A stretch of 64,000 nt of DNA, from assembly GCA_016946835.1 (NCBI GenBank), contig JACVTC010000008.1, forward strand, positions 2,198,501 to 2,262,500, in the 5' to 3' direction. The translations under genes and the position numbers were made by a program. Positions within the stretch are counted from its first letter, which is position 1; each line of letters starts with the position of its first letter. Below the pieces are notes generated by a model, which ran no database searches, had not been told where the DNA came from, and saw only the letters and a list, made by a program, of their open reading frames with translations. Origin of the DNA: Neocallimastix lanati (nom. inval.) (Eukaryota; Neocallimastigomycota; Neocallimastigomycetes; Neocallimastigales; Neocallimastigaceae). This document shows, in pieces, positions 21,496-32,807 of the stretch.

Positions 21496-22680
21496 TTAAT
21501 TAGCTTTGCACTTCTTTTTGCAAATAACAGTTTTACCACTTTTTTGCTTTTGAAGTTTAGTGTATTCATCAATATAAACGGAAATATCCTTATCATATAA
21601 GGTGAAACCATCATAATCTGGATATTCTTCATGAGCAAGCATCCAATACATAATACCATTGTAATCATTATCCACCATACTTTGCATGTAGGCTGGGTAA
21701 ACTTCATCACGCTTATCGGATGGAAGACCAAATTCTTCCATAATAATTGGTTTATTTAATTTTTTCTTGATGACCTTAGCATGTTCTTCAATGTATTGAA
21801 CACCTTCCTTAACAAAATCTTTGAATCCCCAGTAGGTACTGTAAAGATGAATGGTAGCGAAATCAATATTTTTAAGAGCAGCATTAGCAACAAAATCATT
21901 ACCATCACTAAAACCATAGATACCATTTTCACTATCAACACCAGCTAAACCGAAACCTTCTTCACCAGTAGAAACCATATGGTTTTTATCATGTTTCTTA
22001 ATGTAAGTAGACATTTCATCCATCCAAGAGGTAATCACTTCAGTAGTACACTTTTCGTTATTACCCATATTAGTACCTAAGCATCTTGGTTCATTAGCTA
22101 ATTCCCAGGCGAAAATAGTACCATCATCTCTGTATTTTTTGCCGGTAACGGTGTTAGTACGATTAATGAGAGTTTTAATGTATTTTTTGTAGGATTTTTT
22201 AATTTCTGGTTCAGTATAGAATTGGTAGTGTTCGGTGTAGCCAAAATCTCTGACCCATTGTTCCATACCACCAAAGTCAGCCCAATTATTGGTTAAAGTT
22301 AAAATTAAACGAATACCATTCTTTTCAGCTAAGGCGATAACTCTATCAAGACGTTGAAGACCATTTTCAGCATTATTGACTTCAATTTCACGAGTGACAT
22401 TGTTGAAAGAAGTATAGTAAACATTATCTTGAATATAAGCTTCATCCATGAAGGCCCAAGTTCTTATAACATTAAAATTATGTTTTTTAGCAACTTCAAA
22501 AACTTTTGGAGTACCATATTCTATATCCTTATAATGTAAATAATAAGTGTTACTTCCTGTAAAGTAGAAAGTCTTGTTATCAAGAATAAACTTATCACCA
22601 CATCTTTTAACGATGCCTAAAGAATAGGATAACTTTGAAAATAAAGTTAAACAAATTGTTAATAATAAAAAGTTTTTCAT
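21496..22680 (-). CDS. Secreted GH5 (subfamily 7-like) endo-beta-1,4-mannanase
   Basis: An intact, intron-less gene of 394 residues from an ATG at 22680. Residues 1-20 (MKNFLLLTICLTLFSKLSYS) form a signal peptide. The GH5 barrel shows VIRTWAF, NNWADFGGMEQWV, the acid/base Glu197 in FAWELANEPR, IHLYSTYW and the nucleophile Glu316 in IIMEEFG. These match fungal GH5_7 mannanases, which cleave beta-1,4-mannosyl bonds in mannan and glucomannan. The tail is Lys/Cys-rich (KSGKTVICKKKCKAN), and no dockerin or carbohydrate-binding module is attached. It is a divergent paralogue of the copies at 42.3 kb (intact) and 35.6 kb (broken). The lack of introns fits the bacterial-type origin proposed for many gut-fungus hydrolases. 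Confidence 0.9.
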   Translation of the reverse strand: MKNFLLLTICLTLFSKLSYSLGIVKRCGDKFILDNKTFYFTGSNTYYLHYKDIEYGTPKVFEVAKKHNFNVIRTWAFMDEAYIQDNVYYTSFNNVTREIEVNNAENGLQRLDRVIALAEKNGIRLILTLTNNWADFGGMEQWVRDFGYTEHYQFYTEPEIKKSYKKYIKTLINRTNTVTGKKYRDDGTIFAWELANEPRCLGTNMGNNEKCTTEVITSWMDEMSTYIKKHDKNHMVSTGEEGFGLAGVDSENGIYGFSDGNDFVANAALKNIDFATIHLYSTYWGFKDFVKEGVQYIEEHAKVIKKKLNKPIIMEEFGLPSDKRDEVYPAYMQSMVDNDYNGIMYWMLAHEEYPDYDGFTLYDKDISVYIDEYTKLQKQKSGKTVICKKKCKAN

Positions 22681-22689
22681 TTTATTTTT

Positions 22690-24100
22690 TTTTTTATTTT
22701 TTTTTATTTTTTTATTATTTTTTTATTATCTATATATATATATATATAATTTTTTTTTTTTTTTTTTTAATTTTTTAAAGAAAATACTCATATTTATATA
22801 TGTTTTTTTTTAATATAATAAAAAAAATAAAATAAATAAAGTTGAAAATTACTCACATAAAAATAAAACTTTAATATATAATAATGGAAAATTTTTCAAG
22901 TATCTTAATAATTAATTTTGAACTTTATTTATTATCATTTTCTTTTTTCATATAAAATTAAATTAATAATTTAATTAAAAATTTCCTGAAATATTGTTTT
23001 TATTTTCCTTTATTTGTATTAATAAAATTGATATTTATATTAATGTTCCTTATAAATATAATACTTTTTTTTTAAATTAATTATAAATAAACTTTTTCAT
23101 TGTTATAAAAATATAATTATTTTTTTTATTCGATAAATTGTATTTCTATTTAATTTTGTATTTAATAAATTTTATTTCTATTTATTTTTATTTTAAAATA
23201 ATAAATAAGAATTAATATAAAAAGATTAAAAACTGAAAAAATATAATCTATTGCATTTATTTTATCGTTTCTTTTTTTTTATGTTAATTAATAAATAAAT
23301 AAAAAATATATTAGTTATTAATAAAATGTTTCACTCCATAAATTATTTGATATATTTTTTTTTATATTTATTAATTTACACAGAAAATATTATATGGTGT
23401 ATTATATTTTAATAATAAATTATATTTTTTTTTTTTAAATGTTTCATTTTCAATACCATTAATCTACTTTTAATTATCTATAGTAATATAAATACAATAT
23501 AAAATTAAAGAATAAATTGATTTGTTGACCTTTTAATTTAATGTTAGAGTCAATAAATAAATAAATAAGAATCATATTAAAAAATAATAATAATAATAAT
23601 AATAATCATATCAATAATAATAATTAATAATAATTGATATGAAATAGAAATAAATCTAATTAATAATAAATTTATGTTAATTAAGAAATGTAGTAAAAGC
23701 ATAAATTTATGTATTAATCTAGTTTTTATTGTATTTCTTATTAGAAATTAATTATATATTTTTATTATTTAATTTAAACATTAATGAAAGTAAATTAATA
23801 TTTATACTTTAATATAGGAAAACTTTATTATTGTAAATAATTATAAAAGAGAAAAATATTTAGAAATAGTTTTATTTCTTTGTCCAAGAATAAGAAATAG
23901 TAGATTAGTGTAATTCTTGAGATCAGAATATGAAAATAAATATTAATTTTAAGAATAAATGTTAGTTTACATTTTTAATAATGGTAAGTAAATGTAATTC
24001 TTCTAAATAAATAAAATTTAAATAAAATTATTTTTATAAAACATATAAATTATATCCCCCAAATAAAGAATAAACCTTAAAAGAACCGAACCTGAACTTC
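22690..24100. other. AT-rich spacer, no gene seen
   Basis: A/T runs, an AAT microsatellite near 23587-23610 and AATAAATA tracts. I see no gene. The last 60 bases before MULE-2 (about 24050-24105) are slightly less AT-rich but do not code. Confidence 0.65.
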
Positions 24101-24583
24101 GTACTTTATCATAATAATAATTGATATAAAACGTAAATAAAAACTTTAATTATTAATAAATTATTTTATTAATAATTACATAAAAATAAATTAATAAATT
24201 ATTTGCAAATTCGTGACATAAATAAAACGTGATCGAAAATAACGTGATAAAATTAAAAATATGTAAAAGCATAAAATTATGCAAGAGCATAAAAATTAAT
24301 GTAAACATAAAATTTATGTAATAAATTTTATGAGTGTGTGGCATTTCGCAAAATTTTTTGTGTTATTTCGAAAAATTTCATTTCGCAAAATTTTAATAAA
24401 TAGATAAATAAATAATAAAATAAAAAAAAATAAAATAATTTTAAAAAGGATTTTTATGTAACAATATATTAAAAAAAAAATTACTATAAATAAAAAATAA
24501 GCTCAATTTTATTTAAAATTTATATAATTAAATATATTGAATAAGATTGAATAATTGAAAATTAATTAAAAATATTTAACAAA

Positions 24584-26009
24584 CTGGAAGAACTAAAAAT
24601 AGATATTAGTGAAACTAATAGAGGAAAAGAACAAATAATTATTAATAAAAAATATAAATATAATTATTCATACACTAAAAAGAATAAATCAAAGGTATAT
24701 AGATGTACCGAATATAAAACTTTAAATAAATGTAAATCTTACATTATTTTTAATGATGAAAAAGAAATTTTAAAATATGATGGTGTTCATAATCATTTCG
24801 AACAAGAATTTAATGCCGCTCTATCATTAACAAAATATAGAATTAAAAAAGAAATTAAAAAAAGTTCAATTCCTTTCAATATAAAACCAAAAAGAGTATT
24901 TAACCAAATTTCACAAGATATTGGTTTTATATGTCCTGAATTTAAATCTATAAAATCACAAATAATAAGAGATATAAATAAACAACTTCCTCCCAACATA
25001 TCAAGTTTTGAGGAAATTCCAGAAAAACATTATTTATATATTACAAAACAAAATGAAAATTTTATGATATTCAAAAATCAAAATGTCATAATTTTTCAGT
25101 CTCCATTTCAAGCATTTTTATTTAAAAAATATTGTTATGATCTTTTTGTGGATGGCACTTTTTATGTAGCACCTGATTTCAGTTATCACGTTTTCATTAC
25201 AAGAAATTTTGTTCCGGAATTAAATGAGTTTTATACCACTTCTTTTTCTATATTAAGAAATAAAGAGCAAGAAACCTATAAAACAATATTTGAAGTACTA
25301 AAAAGTAATTGTGATATTACAAAAGATAATGGGTTTTCTCCAAAAAATCTTCATTGTGACTTTGAAAGAGCCATATTTAATGCCGCAATAATTGTATTCC
25401 CAGATATAAATATTAGATATTGTATTTGGCATTACAAACGATCATTATGACTTCATAAAAATAAAATATGCTATAATGAAGTAAATCAAAACAGAGATTT
25501 ATATGTTTATTATAACGCTATATTAAATTTACCTTTTATAAATCCAAATTATATATTAGATATTTTTCATAAAATTAAAAAATCATGCATTAAAAAAAAT
25601 TATAACCAATTTTTAATATTTTTGGAATATTTTAGAAAAACATATTTAATTCTTTATAATATTGAAAATTGGAATTATTATAATAATATTGAACATATAA
25701 CAAATAATGCCTCTGAATCCTTTAATAATTATTTAAGTGGCTTATTTTCAAAAAAAAACAACTTATTTTAGACTAATATATACATTAAATAATGATGTAT
25801 CTTTATATCCAGATACCTACGAAAGAAGAATGCTTGGCGTATGGAACAAACAAAAGAGAAAAACATTAACAAAAACTAATAAAATAAAAAATATTATTGA
25901 AAGTTACAAGAAAATGGAATCATTTTTAATTAGTAATGAAAGAAATAGAAGCCATATTGCTGGATTATGGTTTGAATGTTTAATTAATTTAAATAATAAA
26001 ATTAATTAA
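24584..26009 (+). pseudogene. MULE transposase, copy 2 (start lost, stop, frameshift)
   Basis: Homologous to copies 1 and 3 throughout. The open frame begins near 24584 with CTG where copy 1 has its ATG. A FLYWCH-like finger (CTEYKTLNKCKSYIIF, then HNH) is followed by the MULE domain with FVDGTFYVAP (first Asp), LHCDFERAIF (second Asp) and YCIWHYK (CxxH). A TGA at 25447-25449 interrupts it, and the frame shifts near 25740 before the C-terminal segment that ends at 26009 (LWFECLINLNNKI). All catalytic motifs survive, so inactivation is recent or mobilisation in trans remains possible. Confidence 0.85.
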
Positions 26010-26149
26010 ATTAGAATTAAAATTATTTTTCTAACCTTTTATAAAGTAAAATTATAATTAAACCTATATCTTTAATTATTAATTTTAGTTGTTTTTAATA
26101 ATTAAATTATAACTAAAGAATTAAATAAAACAAATTCTCAATTTTTTTA

Positions 26150-26395
26150 GTTAAATATTAATATCAATATTTTATATTTTATTATTATAATACTCTTATT
26201 AATATCAATATCACTATTAATATTTTATATTTTATTATTATAATACTATTATTAATATCAATATCAATATTTTATATTTTATTATTATAATACTATTATT
26301 AATATCAATATCAATATCAATATTTTATATTTTATTTTTATATACTATTATTAATATTAATATCAATATCAATTTATTTTATCAATATTATTAAA
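26150..26395. repeat. Tandem array downstream of transposase copy 2
   Basis: Four to five imperfect copies of a unit containing ATTAATATCAATATCAATAT followed by TTTATATTTTATTATTATAA. A related ATTAATATCAATATC array follows copy 3 (47330-47575), and similar sequence lies 3' of copy 1, so it belongs to the element family. Confidence 0.75.
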
Positions 26396-26654
26396 AATAT
26401 AAAAATATATTTTTTATTTTATTAAAATACTAATATTTAACATTAAATACACAATAAAATAAAATATTTTTATATTTTTATTTAAATTAAATCAATTTTT
26501 AATTGAAAATTAAAACTTTTAAAATAATAATCAATATAATAAAGTTTTATCAAAAACCATTTAGTTTTTTTCTTTTTATTGTTAATTATTTAATAATTAT
26601 TTGTATATTGTGTTTTTCAAATAAATAATTTTTTTTTTTTTATTTTATTTTTTT

Positions 26655-27726
26655 TTACTGGATTATTTATAAATATTTCTTTTATTAAAAAAATTTATTT
26701 AGCAATTTAAGATTTTTAAAATACTGCGCAAGGACTTAAAAGGTGTAAAATGATCAATTAATTATTTATATATTATTTTTTAATATTTTTTTTAGTAATT
26801 ATATTTTAAATTCAACAATTATATTTTAAATTATTATCCTTTACATCTTTTAAATTATTAATACTTATTTTTTATATATATATAAAATTCTTATATATAT
26901 TTTAAAAAATTATAAAACGTTTAAAACATATAATAAAATATATATATATATTTTTTTTTAAAAAAATTTTAAAATTTATTTATTTATTATAGTTTTATAT
27001 ATTTATTTTTATTTATTTAGTTATTTATTTAAATTATATATATTATTTATTTATTTTATTATTAATTTATTTATTTATTAAAAATTTTGCGAAATGACAC
27101 TTTTCCGAAATGAAATTTTTCGAAATGAAACTTTTTATGTAAATTTTCCGAAATGAAATTTTTTTTAGAGTTAATAAATAAATAAATTAATAATAAAACA
27201 AATAAATAATATATATATATTTAATTTAAATAAATAACTAAATAAATAAAAAATAAATAAATAAAACTATAATAAATAAATAAATTTAAAATTAAATTTT
27301 TTAAAAAAAAGAAAATATATACATATATATAATAAATATACATTTAAATATTCATTTAGAATTAAAAAAATAAAGTATTTTATCATACATTTTAAATGTT
27401 CTATAATATATAATTAATAATAATTTTATATATATATATATATAAATAAGTATTAATAATTTAAAAAAATAAAGTATTTTATCATACATTTTAAATGTTC
27501 TATAATATATAATTAATAATAATTTTATATATATATATAAATAAGTATTAATAATTTAAAAGATGTAAAGGATAATTATTTAAAATATAACTATTAAAAT
27601 TAAAAAATAATTAAAAAATAATTATTATAAAGATTAAAAAATAATATCTAAATAATTAATTGATTATTTTACACCTTTTAAGTCCTTGCGCAGTATTTTA
27701 ATAAAAGAAATATTTATAAATAATTC

Positions 27727-27730
<4 letters not shown>
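26655..27730. mobile_element. Nested palindromic MITE-like element inside MULE-2
   Basis: Left arm (about 26655-26870) and right arm (about 27545-27730) are inverted copies. The ends read ACTGGATTATTTATAAATAT and, reverse complemented on the right, ACTGAATTATTTATAAATAT. Inside both lies the distinctive AATACTGCGCAAGGACTTAA, then AAGGTGTAAAAT. The left end abuts a T run and the right end a 40-base A run. There is no coding content, so it would be non-autonomous. Confidence 0.75.
26965..27305. repeat. Foldback repeat nested inside the MITE-like element
   Basis: Arms at about 26965-27080 and 27170-27305 are inverted copies (AAATAAATAACTAAATAAAT is shared). They enclose a core with repeated CGAAATG motifs: GCGAAATGACAC, CCGAAATGAAAT, TCGAAATGAAAC. 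A duplicated segment containing AAAGTATTTTATCATACATT lies just outside (27370-27545, two copies). Confidence 0.75.
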
Positions 27731-27769
<39 letters not shown>

Positions 27770-27819
27770 TGAGGACATCATAAAAAAAAGGGTGTTAAAA
27801 GTAGCACAAAGTTAGGATT

Positions 27820-28140
27820 ATTTTAGGTGGTATCTATTTTTTTTATTTTATATTTTATATTTTATATTTTTATTTTTTATTTTATATTTTTTTTTATTTT
27901 TTTTTTTATTTTTTTTTATTTTTTATTTTTTATTTTTTTTTATTTTTTAATTTATATTTTTTTTTATTTTTTACTTTATATTTTTTTTTTTAATTTTATA
28001 TTTTTTATATTTTTTATATTTTTTATTTTTTTTTATTTTATATTTTATACTTTTATTTTTTATTTTTTATTTTTTATTTTTATTTTATATTTTTTTTTTA
28101 TATATTTTATATTTTATAATTCTTTTTTTTTTATTTTTTT
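27820..28140. repeat. TTTTA/TTTTTAT low-complexity tract
   Basis: About 300 bases of T with interspersed A. The long Phe/Tyr-rich plus-strand frame across it is a composition artefact. Just upstream, a short mixed segment (27768-27830) follows a 40-base A run. Confidence 0.8.
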
Positions 28141-28859
28141 ATTATTTATTTATCTATTTATTAAAATTTTGCGAAATGAACTTTTGCGAAATGACACACA
28201 CTCATAAAATTTATGTAATAAATTTTATGTTTACATTAATTTTTATGCTCTTGCATAATTTTATGTCTTTACATAATTTTAATTTTATCACGTTATTTTC
28301 GATCACGTTTTATTTATGTCACGAATTTGCAAATGATTTATTAATTTATTTTTATGTAATATTTAATAAAATAATTTATTAATAATTAAAGTTTTTATTT
28401 ACGTTTTATATCATTATTACTATTATAATTATCATTAATTATTATAAATTTTTTTTTTTTCCAGTTTAAATTAAAAGAATAATTTTTTATTAAAATAATT
28501 TTTTTTAATTTAATTTAATTGAATAGAAAACCAAAAAAAAATAAAAATAAAAATAAAAAAATAAAAAAGTAGAAAATTACCGTTAAAAAAAAAAAAATGT
28601 TTCCAATTAATGTTATATTAAAAAAATAAATTATTTTATAATTTATTGACACACTCTTTAACAACATTTGCCGTCAATGAATAATAATAATAATAATAAC
28701 AACAAAGATATTTATTATTATTTAATTAGTAAATAATAATAAATTATTATATAAATTATACATTTTATCATATTTATTAAGATAATAATAAATAATTAAT
28801 AATTAATAATATTTAATAAAAATAAGAATAATACTATTATTGAATAATAATAATGATAG

Positions 28860-28983
28860 CAGATAATAGTTAGTAGTCAATAATAATAATAATAAATAAT
28901 AAATAATAATAGCTTATAATAATAATAATAATTAATTAATAATAATAATAATAAAAAATAAGAAATAAGAAATAATAATATAA

Positions 28984-29016
<33 letters not shown>

Positions 29017-29345
29017 TAATAATAATAATAACTAATAATAATAATAACTAATAATAATAATAATACTATATAATAATAATAGTAAATAATAATTATAATA
29101 AAAAATAATAAATAATATTTATAATAATTATAATAATAATAAATAATAATAATAATTAATAATAAATAATAAATAATATTTATAATAATTATAATAATAA
29201 TTATTATAAATATAATAATAATCAATAATAATATATAATAATAATAATAAGAAATAAGAAATAATAATAATAATAATAATTTATAATAATAATTTATAAT
29301 AATAGTTAATAATAATTATTTTTATATAATATTTATTAATAGATA
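28860..29345. repeat. Degenerate (AAT)n microsatellite field
   Basis: Nearly 500 bases of AAT trinucleotides with interruptions. Poly-Ile frames on the minus strand are artefacts. Confidence 0.85.
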
Positions 29346-30130
29346 ATAATATAATAATATGATAATAATAAATTAATTAATATATCAAAAACTAAAATAT
29401 AAAATAAAAAAAAAAAAAAAATTGAAATATAATTCAAATCTTTATGGATGTCAATTTTCAATTTCAATTTCATTTTTAATTTCAAACAAAAAAATAAAAA
29501 AAAAATTTTAACACCAACTATTAACAATAATTTTAATTTATTATTTTTAATTTAAGGTAATAAAATGATTGATGGGAAATTCCTTTTATAGAATTTATCG
29601 AATGAATAATTTTTTAAAGTATTTTTGAAAAGATTAATGATTATTCTATAATTAATAGAATAAAATAAAAACTTTATTTTATAATAAAAATTAAAAAATA
29701 ATTGAAATTTTTAATTAAAAAAAAAAAGAAAAAAAAAATTTTAATATATAAAAAAAAAATATTAAAATATATAATAATATAATAATAATAATATAATAAT
29801 AATAGTTATATAATAATAATAATATATATAATAATAATATAATAATAATAGTTTATATAATAATAATATATATAATAATAATAATAATATTTTATTTAAC
29901 TATTTTATTAATTATTATTATTTAATATTTTACATTATCCAAATAAATTAAATTGTTTAAAAAAGAAAGAAAGAAAGAAAGAAAGAAAGAAAAAAAAAAA
30001 AATTAATTTCTATATATATATCGAAAATGTATTAAATAAATTATTACTTTTTTAATTTTTTTGAAAAAAGAAAAAAAATTAAAATAAAATATAGTAAAAA
30101 AATAAAAAAAACTACGGTAAAACTAAACAT
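29346..30130. other. AT-rich spacer, no gene seen
   Basis: A/T runs, TAATAATA tracts (29770-29895) and a GAAA microsatellite (29965-29990). No gene is visible. Confidence 0.65.
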
Positions 30131-30136
30131 AATAAT

Positions 30137-30312
30137 AATACTAATTAAAAATAATAAATTTTATTTAATAAATTAAGAAATAAAATAAAATAATAAATTT
30201 TATTTAATAAATTAAGAAATAAAATAAAATAATAAATTTTATTTAATAAATTAAGAAATAAAATAAAATAATAAATTTTATTTAATAAATTAAGAAATAA
30301 AATAAAATAATA
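30137..30312. repeat. Four copies of a 42-bp tandem repeat
   Basis: Perfect or near-perfect copies of a unit containing AATAAATTTTATTTAATAAA then TTAAGAAATAAAATAA, about 200 bases upstream of the reductase-like gene. Confidence 0.85.
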
Positions 30313-30514
30313 AATATATTAAAATAAAAATATAAATATAAATATAAATTGTTTAATAAAAAAATTTAAATTTTGAAATTTCAAGTGTAATTTCTATTAA
30401 TTTTATTGCAATTAAGTATTGAATTTAAAACTCAAAACCATTTAAAATTTAAAAAAAAAATTCTAATTTTTGATAGTATTTTAAAAATAAGAATAACAAC
30501 CAAAAAAAAAAAAT

Positions 30515-31471
30515 ATGAAAGTATTAGTATATGGTGTTGGTGCTGTTGGTGCTCTCACAGTACATTTACTTTGTAAAGCTGGTAATGACGTTACTGTTGT
30601 TGCTAGAAGTACTTATGAACAATTAAAAGAAAAGGGATTAGTTATTGAACATCGTATACAGAAAAAAACTACTGTAGACCATCCAAATGTTGTTAAAGAA
30701 GCTGACCCATCCGAATACTATGATATTGTATTTTCAATTATGCAAAGTCAACAACAAATTTCTTTATTAGATACTTTATCAAAATTAAATACAAAATTAA
30801 TTGTACTTATCGGTAATAATATTGAATCTGAAAAATGTGAATCCTATCTCCAGAAACATAAAGTATCCGAACGTAGTATTCTTTTTGGTTTTCAAAGTTC
30901 ATGTGGTCATAGAGAAGAAGGTAAAGCCGTATGTGCCAATTTCTCTAAAGTATCCTTATACATTGGAGGATTACATTCTGCTCCTAAACCAGAAGATTTA
31001 AATTTAGTCAAGAAAGCATTCAATCCTAAAGATTTAAAATTCCATGAATTGGATGATATGCATGCATTTTATATGTACCATGTTGCTGGAATTATGCCAT
31101 TAGTATATCTCAACTATAAATATGACTGTAACTTTAAAAAGGCCACATCTAATGATATAAAAATGGTACTAAAAGCCTCTAAAGAATTCATTGATTATAT
31201 GAAAGCCAATGATATCAAACCCATGCCACCAAATGAAGACACCTATTATGAAAGTGGATTTAAGTATCATATGTTGCATGGTATCTATCGTATTCTTTCT
31301 AAAACTAGTTTAGGAGAATTGACGGTTTCAGATCATTGTAAAAATGCCGTAAGTGAAATGAAATATATTGATGAAAAGATTGAAGACTATCGAAAAAATA
31401 CCTCTAGTAATGATATGCCAACATGGGATACCATGAGAAAATGGGCTGAACCCGTATTTAATAAAAATTGA
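30515..31471 (+). CDS. Ketopantoate-reductase-like (ApbA/PanE family) oxidoreductase, tandem copy 1
   Basis: An intron-less gene of 318 residues from an ATG. The N-terminal Rossmann fold has GVGAVG at residues 7-12 (NAD(P) dinucleotide-binding loop), followed by VVARSTYEQLKEKGL, typical of the ApbA/PanE family. A helical C-terminal domain contains DMHAFYMYHVAGIMPLVYLN. In authentic ketopantoate reductases the equivalent helix carries the catalytic Lys (WHKLAVN in E. coli); here the aligned position is His189, and the neighbouring Asn is not kept. I therefore assign family membership but not the pantothenate-pathway reaction. No targeting signal. A paralogue follows at 32808 on the same strand. 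Confidence 0.75.
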   Translation: MKVLVYGVGAVGALTVHLLCKAGNDVTVVARSTYEQLKEKGLVIEHRIQKKTTVDHPNVVKEADPSEYYDIVFSIMQSQQQISLLDTLSKLNTKLIVLIGNNIESEKCESYLQKHKVSERSILFGFQSSCGHREEGKAVCANFSKVSLYIGGLHSAPKPEDLNLVKKAFNPKDLKFHELDDMHAFYMYHVAGIMPLVYLNYKYDCNFKKATSNDIKMVLKASKEFIDYMKANDIKPMPPNEDTYYESGFKYHMLHGIYRILSKTSLGELTVSDHCKNAVSEMKYIDEKIEDYRKNTSSNDMPTWDTMRKWAEPVFNKN

Positions 31472-31484
31472 ATTTAAAAATTAA

Positions 31485-31555
31485 AAAAAAAAAAAAAAAA
31501 AAAAATAGTACCATATTCATCATGATATACATATATAATTAATATATTTTTATAA

Positions 31556-31590
<35 letters not shown>

Positions 31591-31638
31591 GTACCATATT
31601 CATCATGATATACATATATAATTAATATATTTTTATAA

Positions 31639-31673
<35 letters not shown>

Positions 31674-31675
31674 AT
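31485..31675. repeat. Two-copy direct repeat with A-run ends
   Basis: TAGTACCATATTCATCATGA followed by TATACATATATAATTAATAT occurs twice (about 31505 and 31589), each copy bracketed by 20-33-base A runs, just 3' of the first reductase-like gene. Confidence 0.85.
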
Positions 31676-31814
31676 ATCTTAAATATATTATTAAAATTAT
31701 TACAACCTATTTTTAATATTATTTTTTTTTTTTTTTTGTTAAATATTCTTTTAAAGATAATAATAATAAAATAATTAGATACCATTTCATATTACATTTA
31801 AATAAAACAAAAAT

Positions 31815-32015
31815 CATTTGAAATAATAATTTTTATTCATTAACATATAAAAAAAAAAATTATTATATTATATGTTGTAATATTTGAAATAATAATTTTT
31901 ATTCATTAACATATAAAAAAAAAAATTATTATATTATATGTTGTAATATTTGAAATAATAATTTTTATTCATTAACATATAAAAAAAAAAATTATTATAT
32001 TATATGTTGTAATAA
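31815..32015. repeat. Three copies of a 66-bp tandem repeat
   Basis: Identical units containing GAAATAATAATTTTTATTCA, TTAACATATA and TATTATATTATATGTTGTAA. The rest of the spacer to 32807 is A/T homopolymer (including a 34-base A run near 32395) without visible genes. Confidence 0.85.
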
Positions 32016-32316
32016 TTGTAAATTATTCATAAATCCTATTTAAATCATTATTATGTACAACAAAAATAAAAATATATTTATATTAAAAAAAAATAAAATA
32101 AAATAAAAATAAATAAATAAAATAATATTTTTTATATTATTAAAATAAATATAATATGACAATTTCAATAAATAAATAACCAATAATTAATTAATTATTC
32201 ATAAATCTATTAATTAATATTAATATCTATTTTTTTATCTTTTTTTTACATTTTCTTTATATATATTTTTTTATCTTTCTTTACCTGATTTATATAAAGT
32301 GTTATTTATTCATTTT

Positions 32317-32353
<37 letters not shown>

Positions 32354-32388
32354 ATGTTTTTGTTATATTTATTATTATAATTTATCTT

Positions 32389-32431
<43 letters not shown>

Positions 32432-32807
32432 ATAATATTAATTAATTAATAAATTAATTAATAAATAATTATATAATTAATTAAAAAAAATATTAATAAA
32501 ATATAAAATAATATAATAATATAATAATAAATATAATAAAACAATTAATATATATATTAGATTAAATATAAATAATAAATATTCATAATTATTAAAAATT
32601 TTCTATAATATACTATAATGTATTTAAAAATATATTAATAATAAATTAATAAATTAATAAATTTTTTCTTAAAATAATATAAAAAAAATACATTATAAAA
32701 AAGATAAAAAAAAAAAAAAAAAAAAAATTTTTTTTTTTGTTTTTTAATTAAATTTTTTTTTTTTTTTTTAAAAATAAAATAATATATATTTATTATAAAA
32801 AAAAAAA

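Larger units (their letters stand above)
24128..28415 (+). mobile_element. MULE-2: Mutator-like element with about 280-bp terminal inverted repeats
   Basis: The sequence starting GATATAAAACGTAAATAAAA at about 24123-24400 returns inverted at about 28145-28412 with high identity. The shared segments include CGTGATCGAAAATAACGTGA, the ATGTAAACATAAAATTTATG block and GAGTGTGTG-CATTTCGCAAA. The inner boundary of both arms carries GCGAAATG motifs like those in the other MULEs here. The element encloses a broken transposase (24584-26009), a downstream tandem array (26150-26390) and nested palindromic elements. I found no clear 9-bp target duplication in the AAT-rich flanks, so the outer ends are accurate only to a few bases. 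Confidence 0.8.

Noticed and set aside
27827-28207. Hydrophobic Phe/Tyr-rich protein (126 residues)
   Set aside because: It is a translation of a TTTTA low-complexity tract that runs into the MULE-2 TIR.
28176-28382. Conserved small protein with an inverted counterpart at 24153-24344
   Set aside because: Both frames are translations of the MULE-2 terminal inverted repeats, which explains their identity.
24105-28435. A 9-bp target duplication for MULE-2
   Set aside because: The flanks (ATAATAATAATT and ATTATTACTATT) are low-complexity and do not form an identical direct repeat at any tested boundary.
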